DNA from: Mogibacterium sp.
GTDB lineage: Bacteria; Bacillota; Clostridia; Peptostreptococcales; Anaerovoracaceae
Direction: 5' to 3'
NCBI GenBank assembly: GCA_017433975.1
Contig: JAFRGD010000033.1
Span: 1 to 64,000, forward strand
Length of the DNA stretch: 64,000 bases
The notes under the pieces were generated by a model. The model saw only the letters and a list, made by a program, of their open reading frames with translations. It did not search any database and had not been told where the DNA came from. This document shows positions 42,128-51,526 of the stretch, one piece after another (the first letter of the stretch is position 1; the number at the start of each line of letters is the position of its first letter). Both the position numbers and the translations under genes were made by a program.

Positions 42128-44730
42128 GCAAACTCGTTCTGATCGACGGGAACAGCCTGCTATTTCGTGCATATTTTGCCATGCGTGACATGGTGACAAA
42201 GGACGGCATCCATACACAGGGTGCCTTTGCCTTTATTAATATGCTGCAAAAGATCATGCAGGACCACGCGCCGGACAGCATGGCGGTCGCTTTTGACATG
42301 AAGGGCAAGACGTTCCGCCACGACATGTATGACGACTACAAAGCCGGCCGCATGAAGACGCCGGTCGAGCTGCTGCAACAGGTCCCGATCATGCATCGAA
42401 TTCTCCAAGCGATGAACATCGCCGTGCTGGAACTGCCGACCTACGAGGCAGACGACATCATCGGAACGGTTTCCCGCGACGCGTCCGAGGCTGGTTACGA
42501 TGTCCTGATTATCACGGGTGACAAGGATGAGCTCCAGCTGATCGATGAGAATGTCAGGGTAATGATCAACCGCAAGGGTGTGACGGACTTCGATTTGTAC
42601 GATGAGGCGGCGATGATGGAGCGCTACGGAATCACGCCGACGCAGTTCATTGACCTCAAGGGGCTGATGGGGGACAGTTCGGACAACATTCCGGGCATTC
42701 CGGGCGTCGGAGAGAAGAAGGGGCTCCAGCTACTGAAACAGTACGGTTCCGTAGAAGGAGTCATCGAACACGCGGATGAGATTCCGGGCAAACTCGGTGA
42801 GACCGTCCGGAACAACCTCGACTCCGCGAGCATGTCCAAGACGCTCGCGACCATCATCCGCAACGCGCCGATCGAATACAATCTGGAAGATCTCAAGATC
42901 ACCGAACCGAATTACGACGAGCTGATCGAGATTTATAAAGAGCTTGAATTCAATACATTCCTCAAGCGTCTGAACGAGGGACACGTCCAGGAGGAACCGC
43001 CTGCCGCTGAACCGACCGATCTGTCGGGCGTTTCTGTGGTGAAGCCGGAAGTCTTCCTGTCCAAGGTCGCGGTTGGCTCTTCCGTTGTGATTGAACTGAT
43101 AAATGATAACAACCACCGCGGCGTACCGACTGCCAGCGCAGTCGCTTTGTACAGTCCGGCAGCGGGGCTCTTCGCGTCCAAAGACCTGACAGGTTTCGAC
43201 GCGGAGCCGTTCCTGCGCGACCTATGTAACCGTAAATACAAATGGACCGGTTATTCGCTGAAATCTGCGGTTTACACGCTGCTTTCCTATGGCGTGCAGG
43301 ACTTTGCCCTTGCGCACGATACGGAGATCGCGGAGTATCTCCTCGATCCGAACCGCAGCAAATACGAGCTCGAGAAAATGGCCCTGCGGCACAGCAATTG
43401 CGTCTGGACGCTTCCGGAGGGAACGGAAGCGCAGGCGATGTACCGGCTTTTCATGATCGATTCCATCGCCGCGTCGCAGCGCGCCGAGATGGACCGCATG
43501 GGACTGAGCAAGCTTTTCGATACGTGTGAGATGCCGCTGATCGAGACGATCGCCGCCATGGAGGCTGAAGGAATCCGCCTCGACGCGGAGGTCCTCCGAA
43601 AGGCCGGAGAGGAACTGGATCAGGAAATCAACCGCCTCGAGCAGCAGATTTATGATACAGCAGGGCAGAAGTTCAATATCAACTCACCGAAGCAGCTTGG
43701 ACAGGTTCTGTTTGAGGACCTCGGCCTGCCATATCCGAAGACCGCAAAGAAGAATAACGGGTATTCCACCGCTGCCGACATCCTCGAGAAGGTCGCCGGC
43801 GAGAGCAGTATCGTCCGCGATGTCCTGGAGTACCGCAAATACGCAAAGCTCAAGAGCACTTATGTAGAAGGCCTGCTTGCTTTGGTCGGCGAGGACGGCA
43901 AGATCCACCCGCACTTCAACCAGACCGTCGCTGCGACAGGCCGGCTGAGCTGCACCGAACCGAACCTCCAGAACATCCCGGTACGCGATGAGTACGGCCG
44001 GAGCATCCGCAAGGCGTTTACCGTCGACGACAGCGACCGGGTCTTCATCGGCTCGGACTATTCGCAGATCGAGCTCCGCATCCTCGCTGCACTGAGCGGT
44101 GACGAGACCCTGATCCGCGCGTTCAACGAGGGGCAGGACATCCACCGCCTGACCGCATCGAGAGTCTTTGACATCCCGTTCGACAAGGTCACCGTGCTCG
44201 ACAGAAGCCGCGCCAAGGCGGTCAACTTCGGCGTGATCTACGGGATGAGCGGCTTCGGCCTGAGCGAGGAGCTCGGGATCAGCCGTGCAGACGCGCAGCG
44301 GTATATCGACGAATACTTTGCAAAACACGAGGCGGTAAAGAAGTTCCTTGACGAACAGATCAAGAAGGGCGAAGTGGACCGCGAAGTCCGTACGTTATTC
44401 GGCCGCGTCCGTCAGATCCCTGAGTTTGCGTCGCGCAAATACATGGACCGCCAGCTCGCAAACCGCCTCGCGATGAACACCCCGATCCAGGGAACCGCGG
44501 CGGACATCATCAAAATGGCGATGAACAAGGTGTATTACGAGCTGAAAGACCGCGGATTGAAGTCAAAACTCGTACTGCAGATCCACGACGAACTGATCAT
44601 CGAAGCGTACAAAGACGAAGCCGAGGTTGTCAGTGAACTGCTTCTGCGCGACATGCAGGACGCGGTCAAGCTCGACGTCGAGCTGGTCTGCGACATGCAT
44701 TCCGCGGACACCTGGTACGACCTGAAGTAA
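42124..44730 (+). CDS. polA: DNA polymerase I
   Basis: PolA fills gaps and removes RNA primers. The 868-residue protein has an N-terminal 5'-3' exonuclease (LIDGNSLLFRAYFA at 5-18, ITGDKDELQL near 130), a middle domain and a C-terminal polymerase with motifs DYSQIELRILAALSG (A), RSRAKAVNFGVIYGMSG (B) and QIHDELIIE (C). The middle domain reads VVIELINDNNHRG where proofreading enzymes have the metal-binding DxE motif, so 3'-5' proofreading is probably lost, as in the Bacillus and Thermus enzymes. It overlaps the P1 peptidase gene by four bases; coaE follows after 11. Confidence 0.96.
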   Translation: MSKLVLIDGNSLLFRAYFAMRDMVTKDGIHTQGAFAFINMLQKIMQDHAPDSMAVAFDMKGKTFRHDMYDDYKAGRMKTPVELLQQVPIMHRILQAMNIAVLELPTYEADDIIGTVSRDASEAGYDVLIITGDKDELQLIDENVRVMINRKGVTDFDLYDEAAMMERYGITPTQFIDLKGLMGDSSDNIPGIPGVGEKKGLQLLKQYGSVEGVIEHADEIPGKLGETVRNNLDSASMSKTLATIIRNAPIEYNLEDLKITEPNYDELIEIYKELEFNTFLKRLNEGHVQEEPPAAEPTDLSGVSVVKPEVFLSKVAVGSSVVIELINDNNHRGVPTASAVALYSPAAGLFASKDLTGFDAEPFLRDLCNRKYKWTGYSLKSAVYTLLSYGVQDFALAHDTEIAEYLLDPNRSKYELEKMALRHSNCVWTLPEGTEAQAMYRLFMIDSIAASQRAEMDRMGLSKLFDTCEMPLIETIAAMEAEGIRLDAEVLRKAGEELDQEINRLEQQIYDTAGQKFNINSPKQLGQVLFEDLGLPYPKTAKKNNGYSTAADILEKVAGESSIVRDVLEYRKYAKLKSTYVEGLLALVGEDGKIHPHFNQTVAATGRLSCTEPNLQNIPVRDEYGRSIRKAFTVDDSDRVFIGSDYSQIELRILAALSGDETLIRAFNEGQDIHRLTASRVFDIPFDKVTVLDRSRAKAVNFGVIYGMSGFGLSEELGISRADAQRYIDEYFAKHEAVKKFLDEQIKKGEVDREVRTLFGRVRQIPEFASRKYMDRQLANRLAMNTPIQGTAADIIKMAMNKVYYELKDRGLKSKLVLQIHDELIIEAYKDEAEVVSELLLRDMQDAVKLDVELVCDMHSADTWYDLK

Positions 44731-44741
44731 AGGAGGACTCC

Positions 44742-45380
44742 GTGATTCGGATCGCCATCACCGGGGGAATCGGCTCCGGCAAGACAACAGCGACAGACTA
44801 TCTTGAACAGCTTGGCTACTCCGTGGTCGACGCGGACGTGATTTCGCGCGGCCTGACAGCTGCAGGCGGCGCTGCGATTCCGTTCATCCGCGAGAACTTC
44901 GGAGATGAGTACATCCTCCCGGACGGCAGCCTGGACCGGCCAAAGATGCGGGAGCTCGTATTTAACGACCCGGCGATGAAGGAACTCCTCGAATCCGGAA
45001 CCACCGCAGTTGTAGTCAATGAGCTCGCGGCAGCGATGGAGTCCTGCGAACAGGCAGGGGAGGCGGTTGCGTTTGCATCAATACCGCTGCTCTTTGAGTC
45101 CGGGATGGAAGCCGCGTTTGATGAGTCGTGGCTCGTGACGGCGGACATGGACGTCCGGATCCGGCGGCTCCGCGAGAGGGACGGCCTTACTGACGAGATG
45201 ATATATAAGATCATCGCGAATCAGATGCCGGAGGAGGAGAAACTCGCCCGTGCGACCCGTATCATCGACAACTCGGGATCGCTTGACGAATTGTATCAGG
45301 CACTCGACGACGAACTCGCCCGGCTGACTTCTGAAATAATCGAAAAAAATAGTTGCAATTCAAATTTCGTGGAGATATAA
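44742..45380 (+). CDS. coaE: Dephospho-CoA kinase
   Basis: CoaE phosphorylates dephospho-CoA, the last step of coenzyme A synthesis. The 212-residue protein has the P-loop GGIGSGKTTATDYL (8-21), DADVISRGL (about 33-41) and the lid-region arginines in RIRRLRERDGL (about 138-148). The GTG start at 44742 follows AAAGGAGGACTC. The polA-coaE pairing is common. The two tRNA-Leu genes follow. Confidence 0.94.
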   Translation: MIRIAITGGIGSGKTTATDYLEQLGYSVVDADVISRGLTAAGGAAIPFIRENFGDEYILPDGSLDRPKMRELVFNDPAMKELLESGTTAVVVNELAAAMESCEQAGEAVAFASIPLLFESGMEAAFDESWLVTADMDVRIRRLRERDGLTDEMIYKIIANQMPEEEKLARATRIIDNSGSLDELYQALDDELARLTSEIIEKNSCNSNFVEI

Positions 45381-45392
45381 TAGGGAAGCGAT

Positions 45393-45474
45393 GTGGCTGT
45401 GGCGGAATGGCAGACGCGCATGCTTGAGGGGCATGTGGGAGACCGTGCTGGTTCGAGTCCAGTCAGCCACACCA
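45393..45474 (+). tRNA. tRNA-Leu (anticodon GAG)
   Basis: The acceptor stem GTGGCTG/CAGCCAC, a long variable arm (class II tRNA), T-loop GGTTCGAGTCC and encoded CCA are all present. The anticodon stem CATGC/GCATG holds the loop TTGAGGG, anticodon GAG, reading CUC and CUU. CUC is a common leucine codon in this window and is the candidate specifier of the leuA T-box. Confidence 0.96.
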
Positions 45475-45505
45475 TTTTTTTTTACCATAACAACCTCAAA
45501 TTTGC

Positions 45506-45592
45506 GCCGGCGTGGTGGAATTGGCAGACGCGCGGGACTCAAAATCCCGTGGTAGGGATACCGTGTGGGTTCGAGCCCCACCGCCGGCACCA
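45506..45592 (+). tRNA. tRNA-Leu (anticodon CAA)
   Basis: The acceptor stem is GCCGGCG/CGCCGGC, with a long variable arm, T-loop GGTTCGAGCCC and encoded CCA. The anticodon stem CGGGA/TCCCG encloses CTCAAAA, anticodon CAA, which reads UUG. It lies 31 bases after tRNA-Leu(GAG), and the two differ throughout, so this is not a recent duplication. Confidence 0.96.
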
Positions 45593-45623
45593 TGGTCAAA
45601 ATCAATATCCAAGGAGGATTATT

Positions 45624-46097
45624 ATGAACAGCGCATTACTTACACAGGTCGGCTTGCTCGCGGTATTCGTACTGATGATGTATTTCATGCTCATCCGTCC
45701 GCAGAAGAAACGCGAGAAGGAGACCCAGCAGATGAGAGACGCCCTCAAGAAGGGTGATAAGGTCGTCACGATCGGCGGAATCGTCGGCCGCATCAGCTCG
45801 GTCGGTCCGGAGACCGTCGTCATCGAAGTCGGCAAGGACCGCGTCAAACTGGAGATGCTCAAGTCCGCGATCGGCAACGTCGTGAACGGCAACGCGCCAC
45901 TGTCGGACGAGAAGCCTTCCAAGCCAGCGAAGTCTGAAAAGGATGAGGAAGAAGACGACGCCAAGGACGCGACTGTCAACAGAGACCGCAAGATTTCTCC
46001 AAAGAAACTGACCGGCAAAAAAGGCGGTAAGAAGGAATCGGCTGAGGAAGCCGTCGCTGACGTCGCCGCAGAGGTCAAGGAAGAGGTCCAGGAGTAA
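45624..46097 (+). CDS. yajC: Preprotein translocase subunit YajC with long charged tail
   Basis: YajC associates with SecDF at the translocon. The 157-residue protein has one N-terminal membrane helix (about 4-23) followed by the family signature MLIRPQKKREKE and the GDKVVTIGGIVGRI fold. Residues from about 95 on form an extra, low-complexity tail: an acidic run, then KISPKKLTGKKGGKK, then an Ala/Val/Glu-rich helix. Standard YajC is about 90-110 residues. ATG 45624 has AAGGAGG. It follows the tRNA-Leu pair and precedes secDF. Confidence 0.92.
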   Translation: MNSALLTQVGLLAVFVLMMYFMLIRPQKKREKETQQMRDALKKGDKVVTIGGIVGRISSVGPETVVIEVGKDRVKLEMLKSAIGNVVNGNAPLSDEKPSKPAKSEKDEEEDDAKDATVNRDRKISPKKLTGKKGGKKESAEEAVADVAAEVKEEVQE

Positions 46098-46142
46098 TCC
46101 GGAACGAGGCTCTCTCCGAAAGTACGAAAACAAGTGCAAAAG

Positions 46143-46180
46143 AAATGCAGCTGACTCCGGTTGCATTTTTTGCGTTTTTT
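46143..46180 (+). terminator. Terminator of yajC
   Basis: AAATGCA (46143-46149) pairs with TGCATTT (46162-46168), followed by TTTGCGTTTTTT. Two more A/T-rich hairpins, GGAAAAA/TTTTTCC and AGCC/GGCT, follow before the secDF promoter. Confidence 0.75.
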
Positions 46181-46240
46181 GATTCAGGAAAAAGGGCGCT
46201 TTTTTCCACTAAAAAAACAGCCAAAAAAAGGCTAAAATCC

Positions 46241-46269
46241 TTGAAATATAAACGAATTTAGTTTAAAAT
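46241..46269 (+). promoter_or_regulatory. Promoter of secDF
   Basis: TTGAAA (46241-46246), a 17-base spacer and TAAAAT (46264-46269). The leader to the start codon is about 73 bases. Confidence 0.68.
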
Positions 46270-46348
46270 ATTATGAATGCTATCCTGCGAAAGTATGCGC
46301 AAATGGCATCTCAGAAACAACAATTATTACGAAAGGCATTACATAATT

Positions 46349-48658
46349 ATGAAGAGCGGAACAAGAAAGTTTTTTGCAGTACTCATCGCGGTCGTCATGA
46401 TCGGTGGGTGGATCATTTCCATTTTTGGCGCAGGTTCGTTCCAGAAACTGTCCAAACAATTGAAATACGGTCTCGACATCAACGGCGGCGTTTACGTTCT
46501 CCTCGAGGCGGACACCGAGCTGACCGGAACCGACCGGCAGGCTCTGATGGAACAGACCCGTGCGGTCATCGAGCGCAGAGTTGACGCGCTCGGCGTGGCG
46601 AACGCGTCGGTCTCCATCGAGGGAACCAACCGGATCCGTGTTGAGATGCCGGGTGTCGAGGACGCGGACGAAGCCATCAAGCAGATCGGCAAAACCGCCC
46701 AGCTCCGGTTCCTCCTCGCGGACGGAACGGAGGTCATGACCGGTGACGCCGTCACCAACGCGTCCTTCACGACAGACTCCGAGAACGGCCGATACAAGAT
46801 TACAATGGAATTCACCAAGGAAGGCTCCGAGAAATTCACGCAGGCGACTGCGACGGCGCTTTCCGGTTCGGTCGTCCCGTCGATTCAGTATGAAGACGGG
46901 ACCTACGTCGCTTCCAATGCAATCGTCATCATGCTCGACGACGAGATCGTCTCCGCACCGTCGGTCAAACAGATCATCACATCGACGAGCTGCGAGATCA
47001 CCCGGCCGAACGGCTTCTCTCAGACCGAGGCGTCCTCTACGTCCGCGCTGATCCGCGGCGGTGCGCTGCCGGCTTCATTGTCCGAAATCAACTCTTCCGT
47101 TGAGACCGCGACCATCGGTGCGGACGCGCTCACCAAGAGCGCCAAGGCCGGCGTCATCGGACTGTTCCTCGTGTTCATCCTGATGATTATTGTCTATGGT
47201 GTGCTGGGCTTTGTCGCGGATATCGCGCTCGCGCTTTACGTTGAGATGGTACTCTGGATCATGGTTGCGTTCGGCTCCGTCCTGACGCTGCCTGGCATCG
47301 CGGGTCTCATCCTCTCCATCGGCATGGCCGTTGACGCGAACGTCATCATCTTCACCGGAATCCGCGAAGAGATCGCCAAGGGCAAGTCCGTCCGCGTCGC
47401 GGTGGACCAGGGCTTCCGCTCCGCACTCTCAACAGTCATTGACTCGCAGACGACCACGTTGATCGCGGCCATCGTTCTGTACCTGCTCGGTACCGCTCAG
47501 GTCAAGGGCTTCGCGCTCACACTGATGATCGGTACTGTTTGCAGTATTTTCACGGCGGTCTTCGTCACACAAATCTTCGTCACGCTGATGGCGGACAGCA
47601 AGAAATTCGGTACGCCGGCGATGTTCGGCATGAAGGCGGACGGTACGCCAAAGGGCGCGTTCCGCGGACACATCAACTTCATCAAAAACAGCAAGAAATA
47701 CTTCGCTGCCAGTGCGATCGTCCTCGTCATCGGACTCTGCATGGCGCTCTTCAAAGGGTTCAATTATGGGATTGACTTCACCGGCGGCACTATGATGCAG
47801 ATCGACATGGGCACCAAGGTCGACATCACCGAGGTCAAGGAGACCATCGCTTCTTACGAACTCGACCCGATCATCGTCTATGCCGGCGACGAAAACGAGC
47901 AGATCATCATCCGTACGATCAAAGACCTCAAGGCGGACGAGCGGACACAGGTCTTCGAAACGCTCAAGGCGAAATACAACCTGGAGGACGACGCTGTGCT
48001 CGCGTCCGAGGAGTTCGGACCGACGGTCGGCCGGGAGCTCCGGAGCAACGCGATCCGCGCGATCATCATCGCGGGCCTCTGCATGCTGGTATATATCCGA
48101 TTCCGGTTCAAGACGTGGAAATACGGCTTTGCGGCGGTCTCCGGCCTGACGCACGACGTGCTGATGACGCTCGCGTTATATGCGATCTTCCGCTTCACGA
48201 TCAACAACCCGTTCATCGCCGGTATCCTGACCGTCGTCGGATATTCGATCAATAACACGATCGTCGTCTTCGACCGCATCCGCAGCAACGCAAAGTTCTA
48301 TAAGCGCAAGGATATCAAGACCTTGATCGACGACAGCATCAACCAGACCCTGACACGGTCCATCATGACGTCCCTGACCACATTCATCGTCATGATTCCG
48401 CTGTTCGTCCTGGTATCGAGCGAACTCAGGCAATTCCTGATTCCGCTGATCATCGGCGTATTGGTCGGTACTTATTCGTCGGTCTTCCTCTGCGGTCCGC
48501 TGCTTTACCAGCTGTCCCGCAAGGACAACCTCTCGAAATATGTTGAACAAAAGGAGCGGGACGACAGGGAGCGTGCCCGCCGGAACAAAATGACAGACAA
48601 AAACGGTCGCAGATTACGGAGCAACGACCCGGACAATAACGACGGCGCTGTCGTATGA
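46349..48658 (+). CDS. secDF: Fused protein-export membrane protein SecDF
   Basis: SecDF uses the ion gradient to pull exported proteins through the Sec channel. The 769-residue protein is a SecD-SecF fusion with 12 expected membrane helices. The SecD half has YGLDINGGVYVLLEAD (about 31-46), a periplasmic domain and GMAVDANVIIFTGIREEI; the SecF half starts near residue 445 with NYGIDFTGGTMMQID and has VVGYSINNTIVVFDRIR. ATG 46349 begins MKSGTRKFF, as usual for the family; the ribosome site GAAAGG is rather distant. Fusion is common in Firmicutes. Confidence 0.95.
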   Translation: MKSGTRKFFAVLIAVVMIGGWIISIFGAGSFQKLSKQLKYGLDINGGVYVLLEADTELTGTDRQALMEQTRAVIERRVDALGVANASVSIEGTNRIRVEMPGVEDADEAIKQIGKTAQLRFLLADGTEVMTGDAVTNASFTTDSENGRYKITMEFTKEGSEKFTQATATALSGSVVPSIQYEDGTYVASNAIVIMLDDEIVSAPSVKQIITSTSCEITRPNGFSQTEASSTSALIRGGALPASLSEINSSVETATIGADALTKSAKAGVIGLFLVFILMIIVYGVLGFVADIALALYVEMVLWIMVAFGSVLTLPGIAGLILSIGMAVDANVIIFTGIREEIAKGKSVRVAVDQGFRSALSTVIDSQTTTLIAAIVLYLLGTAQVKGFALTLMIGTVCSIFTAVFVTQIFVTLMADSKKFGTPAMFGMKADGTPKGAFRGHINFIKNSKKYFAASAIVLVIGLCMALFKGFNYGIDFTGGTMMQIDMGTKVDITEVKETIASYELDPIIVYAGDENEQIIIRTIKDLKADERTQVFETLKAKYNLEDDAVLASEEFGPTVGRELRSNAIRAIIIAGLCMLVYIRFRFKTWKYGFAAVSGLTHDVLMTLALYAIFRFTINNPFIAGILTVVGYSINNTIVVFDRIRSNAKFYKRKDIKTLIDDSINQTLTRSIMTSLTTFIVMIPLFVLVSSELRQFLIPLIIGVLVGTYSSVFLCGPLLYQLSRKDNLSKYVEQKERDDRERARRNKMTDKNGRRLRSNDPDNNDGAVV

Positions 48659-48683
48659 GTAATGACTTCACAGGAGGAATCCT

Positions 48684-50891
48684 TTGGAACGCAAGCCTTT
48701 AGTGCTTACAACTGAACAATTCCTCAGAGAGATCAGCGATATCAACCCAAAGTATAATGATCCAATCATTGCAAAGGCGTTTGAAGTCGCAAACGATCTC
48801 CACCAGGGTCAGTTCCGCAAGAGCGGCGAGCCATACGTGATCCACCCGGTCGCCGTGGCAAAGATACTGGCCAACTTTGGCATGGACAACGAGACCATCG
48901 TCGCAGGCCTCCTGCACGACGTCGTCGAGGACACGCCGTACACCCGCGACCAGCTGGTCAATGACTTCAACGAAGAAATCGCCACACTGGTCGACGGTGT
49001 CACCAAACTCGGTAATATCAAATACGATTCCAAGGAGGAGCTCCAGGCGGAGAACTTCCGCAAGATGTTCCTCGCGATGTCCAAGGACATCCGCGTTCTC
49101 CTGATCAAACTGGCGGACCGCCTGCACAACATGCGGACGCTGGAATATATGTCCACAGCAAAGAGGGAGGAGAAGGCGGTCGAGACCCTCGAGATTTACG
49201 CACCGCTCGCCGGACGCCTCGGAATCTACAGTATCAAATTCGAGCTCGAGGACCTCGCGCTCAAATACCTTTATCCGCAGGAATACAAGACCCTCGCGGC
49301 GGAGGTCAATAAGAAGAAAGAAGAGCGGGAGAAGGCCGTCCAGATCGTCATCAAGCAGATCAGCGAAGGCCTCGACGCGATGGGCATCAAATACGATGTC
49401 ATGGGCCGCTCCAAGCACCTGTACAGTATTTATAAGAAAATGGTCATCCAGCACAAACAGCTGGACGAGATTTTCGACCTGACGGCGGTCCGCGTCATCG
49501 TGCAGACCGTCCGCGACTGCTATGCGGTCCTAGGCCTTGTACATACCAAGTGGATGCCGATTCCGGGCCGTTTCAAGGACTACATCGCGATGCCAAAGCC
49601 GAACATGTACCAGTCGCTGCACACGACGGTCATCGGCGACAACGGCGACCCGTTTGAGATTCAGATCCGGACCTACGAGATGCATCACATCGCGGAATAC
49701 GGTATCGCAGCGCACTGGAAATACAAAGAAGGCAAGATTCACGGCACGGCGGACGAGAGCGAGCAGAAGCTCGCGTGGCTGCGGCAGGCGCTTGAGTGGC
49801 AGAAGGACGCCGACGACTCGCTCGAGTTCCTCGAGACGTTAAAAATGGACCTCTTCGACAACCAGGTCTTCGTCTTTACGCCGCAGGGCGACGTTCTCGA
49901 ACTGCCGGCGGAGTCCACGCCGATCGACTTCGCGTTCAAGATCCATACGGACGTCGGAATCAAGTGCGTCGGCGCAAAGGTCAACGGCAAGATGGTCACG
50001 ATCGACCACAAGCTTCACAACGGTGACATCGTCGAGATCATCACGTCGGCTAACTCCTCCGGTCCGAGCATGGACTGGATCAACATCGCAAAGAGCTCGC
50101 ACGCCAAGAACAAAATCCGAAACTGGCTCCGCAACGCGACCAAGGACACCGCGGTCGATAAGGGCAAATCCAGCATCGCTTCTTACATCAAGAAGAAAGG
50201 CTACGACCCGCATCTGGTCGCAAAGAACGCATATCTACTGCGCGCAGCCAAGGACATGAACTTCGCCAACGTCAACGAGATGTACCTCAACATCTCGCGC
50301 GGCGGAACGCCGGCGTCCAAACTGGGGCAGCGGCTGATCGATTACTACATCGAGGAGAACGAGGCCGCCGAGCGCAAACTCGAGGAGGAAATCCGCGACA
50401 AGCGGCCGACGCGCCGTGACAACGGCGACGGCCCGGCCATCATCGTCAAGGGCGCAGAGGACATGGACGGCCTCAAGATCAACGTCGCGCGGTGCTGCTC
50501 GCCGGTACCGGGGGACGACATCATCGGCTTCATCTCCAAAGGAAAGGGGATCACGGTCCACCGGTCGGACTGCAGCAACATCCGCAACCTGCCTGAGCAG
50601 GACCGCGGCCGGCTGATCGACGTCATCTGGGAGTCGCCAAAACAAGGTCAGATGTACTACGCGGACATCTCGATCCAGGGCATCGACCGCAAGGGACTCT
50701 TCAGCGACATTTCCAAGGTCTGTGAGGACATGGACGTCAAGCTCGCCGGCGTCAACATCATGCCGGGCGACAACGAGACCTCCAACATCCTCGTAACCGT
50801 TGCAATTACCGGGACGCACCAGATTCAGCGGCTTTTGATCCAGCTCCGCAACATCGAAGGAATCTACAAAGTCTTCCGCGCGAAGGCATAG
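48684..50891 (+). CDS. relA: Bifunctional (p)ppGpp synthetase/hydrolase (Rel)
   Basis: This long RSH enzyme makes and degrades (p)ppGpp in the stringent response. The 735-residue protein has the HD hydrolase domain (HDVVEDTPYT near 75-84, the EDTP motif intact), the synthetase domain (about 230-360, with YQSLHTTVIG), a TGS domain (about 395-455), a zinc-finger-like CCSPVPGDDI stretch near 605 and a C-terminal ACT domain. Intact HD residues suggest both activities. The start is TTG at 48684 with AGGAGG upstream. Confidence 0.95.
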   Translation: MERKPLVLTTEQFLREISDINPKYNDPIIAKAFEVANDLHQGQFRKSGEPYVIHPVAVAKILANFGMDNETIVAGLLHDVVEDTPYTRDQLVNDFNEEIATLVDGVTKLGNIKYDSKEELQAENFRKMFLAMSKDIRVLLIKLADRLHNMRTLEYMSTAKREEKAVETLEIYAPLAGRLGIYSIKFELEDLALKYLYPQEYKTLAAEVNKKKEEREKAVQIVIKQISEGLDAMGIKYDVMGRSKHLYSIYKKMVIQHKQLDEIFDLTAVRVIVQTVRDCYAVLGLVHTKWMPIPGRFKDYIAMPKPNMYQSLHTTVIGDNGDPFEIQIRTYEMHHIAEYGIAAHWKYKEGKIHGTADESEQKLAWLRQALEWQKDADDSLEFLETLKMDLFDNQVFVFTPQGDVLELPAESTPIDFAFKIHTDVGIKCVGAKVNGKMVTIDHKLHNGDIVEIITSANSSGPSMDWINIAKSSHAKNKIRNWLRNATKDTAVDKGKSSIASYIKKKGYDPHLVAKNAYLLRAAKDMNFANVNEMYLNISRGGTPASKLGQRLIDYYIEENEAAERKLEEEIRDKRPTRRDNGDGPAIIVKGAEDMDGLKINVARCCSPVPGDDIIGFISKGKGITVHRSDCSNIRNLPEQDRGRLIDVIWESPKQGQMYYADISIQGIDRKGLFSDISKVCEDMDVKLAGVNIMPGDNETSNILVTVAITGTHQIQRLLIQLRNIEGIYKVFRAKA

Positions 50892-50902
50892 AGAGGTAAC
50901 AC

Positions 50903-51526
50903 ATGAACCTGAAAATAACAAGCTTTCTCTGCGAAACGAGAATCCGGGAACTGACCTACGTCGTCGTCGACACTGATTCCAATGAGGCGTTCATCGTTGA
51001 CCCGGGAACGCGTTATTCCGAAGTCATGCCGGCGCTCGACGGAATGGCGGTAAGATACATCATCCTGACACACGCGCATCCAGACCACATCATCAGACTT
51101 CCGGAGTTCCGTGCGGCGCTTCCTGGCGTTCCGCTTGTCATGCATCCCGAAGATCAGGACATGCTCGGTTCAGCTGATATCAACGATACGCAAAAGATAT
51201 ACGGCTATACGGTTGAAGACAAGGCGGATATCTACGTGAACGACGGGGATACGTTACCGTTCGGTGACGATAAGATCACGTTCATTCACACACCGGGCCA
51301 TACAAAGGGCGGCATGTGCATCCTCGTTGGAAAGGACATGTTCAGCGGTGACACGCTGTTTTACCGCACGGTCGGACGGACCGACCTCTACGGCGGAGAC
51401 TGGGAGACCCTCAAAGCTTCCATCCGCGACAAACTGTTCTGCTTGGACGACGACATCGACGTCTACCCGGGACACGGCCGGCCGACCACCATCGGATCTG
51501 AGAAACGAGCGAACCCGTTTGTATAG
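50903..51526 (+). CDS. MBL-fold metallo-hydrolase
   Basis: The 207-residue protein has the metallo-beta-lactamase fold in glyoxalase II-like form. The first metal motif is THAHPDH (about 54-60), with later metal ligands at HTPGHTKGGM (about 131-140), SGDTLF (about 150-155) and YPGHGRPT near the end. The substrate is unknown; such genes often sit beside rel in Firmicutes. GAGAGGTAACAC precedes the ATG. Its end overlaps the hemZ start by eight bases. Confidence 0.88.
   Translation: MNLKITSFLCETRIRELTYVVVDTDSNEAFIVDPGTRYSEVMPALDGMAVRYIILTHAHPDHIIRLPEFRAALPGVPLVMHPEDQDMLGSADINDTQKIYGYTVEDKADIYVNDGDTLPFGDDKITFIHTPGHTKGGMCILVGKDMFSGDTLFYRTVGRTDLYGGDWETLKASIRDKLFCLDDDIDVYPGHGRPTTIGSEKRANPFV

Noticed and set aside
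48684-48686. An ATG start for relA instead of TTG
   Set aside because: No in-frame ATG with a ribosome site lies near; TTG 48684 has AGGAGG at a good distance and begins the family-like N-terminus.
51264-51518. Upstream extension of hemZ to 51264
   Set aside because: These 85 codons lie within the MBL hydrolase gene in another frame and are Arg/Ser/Thr-rich, as frame-shifted coding sequence is.
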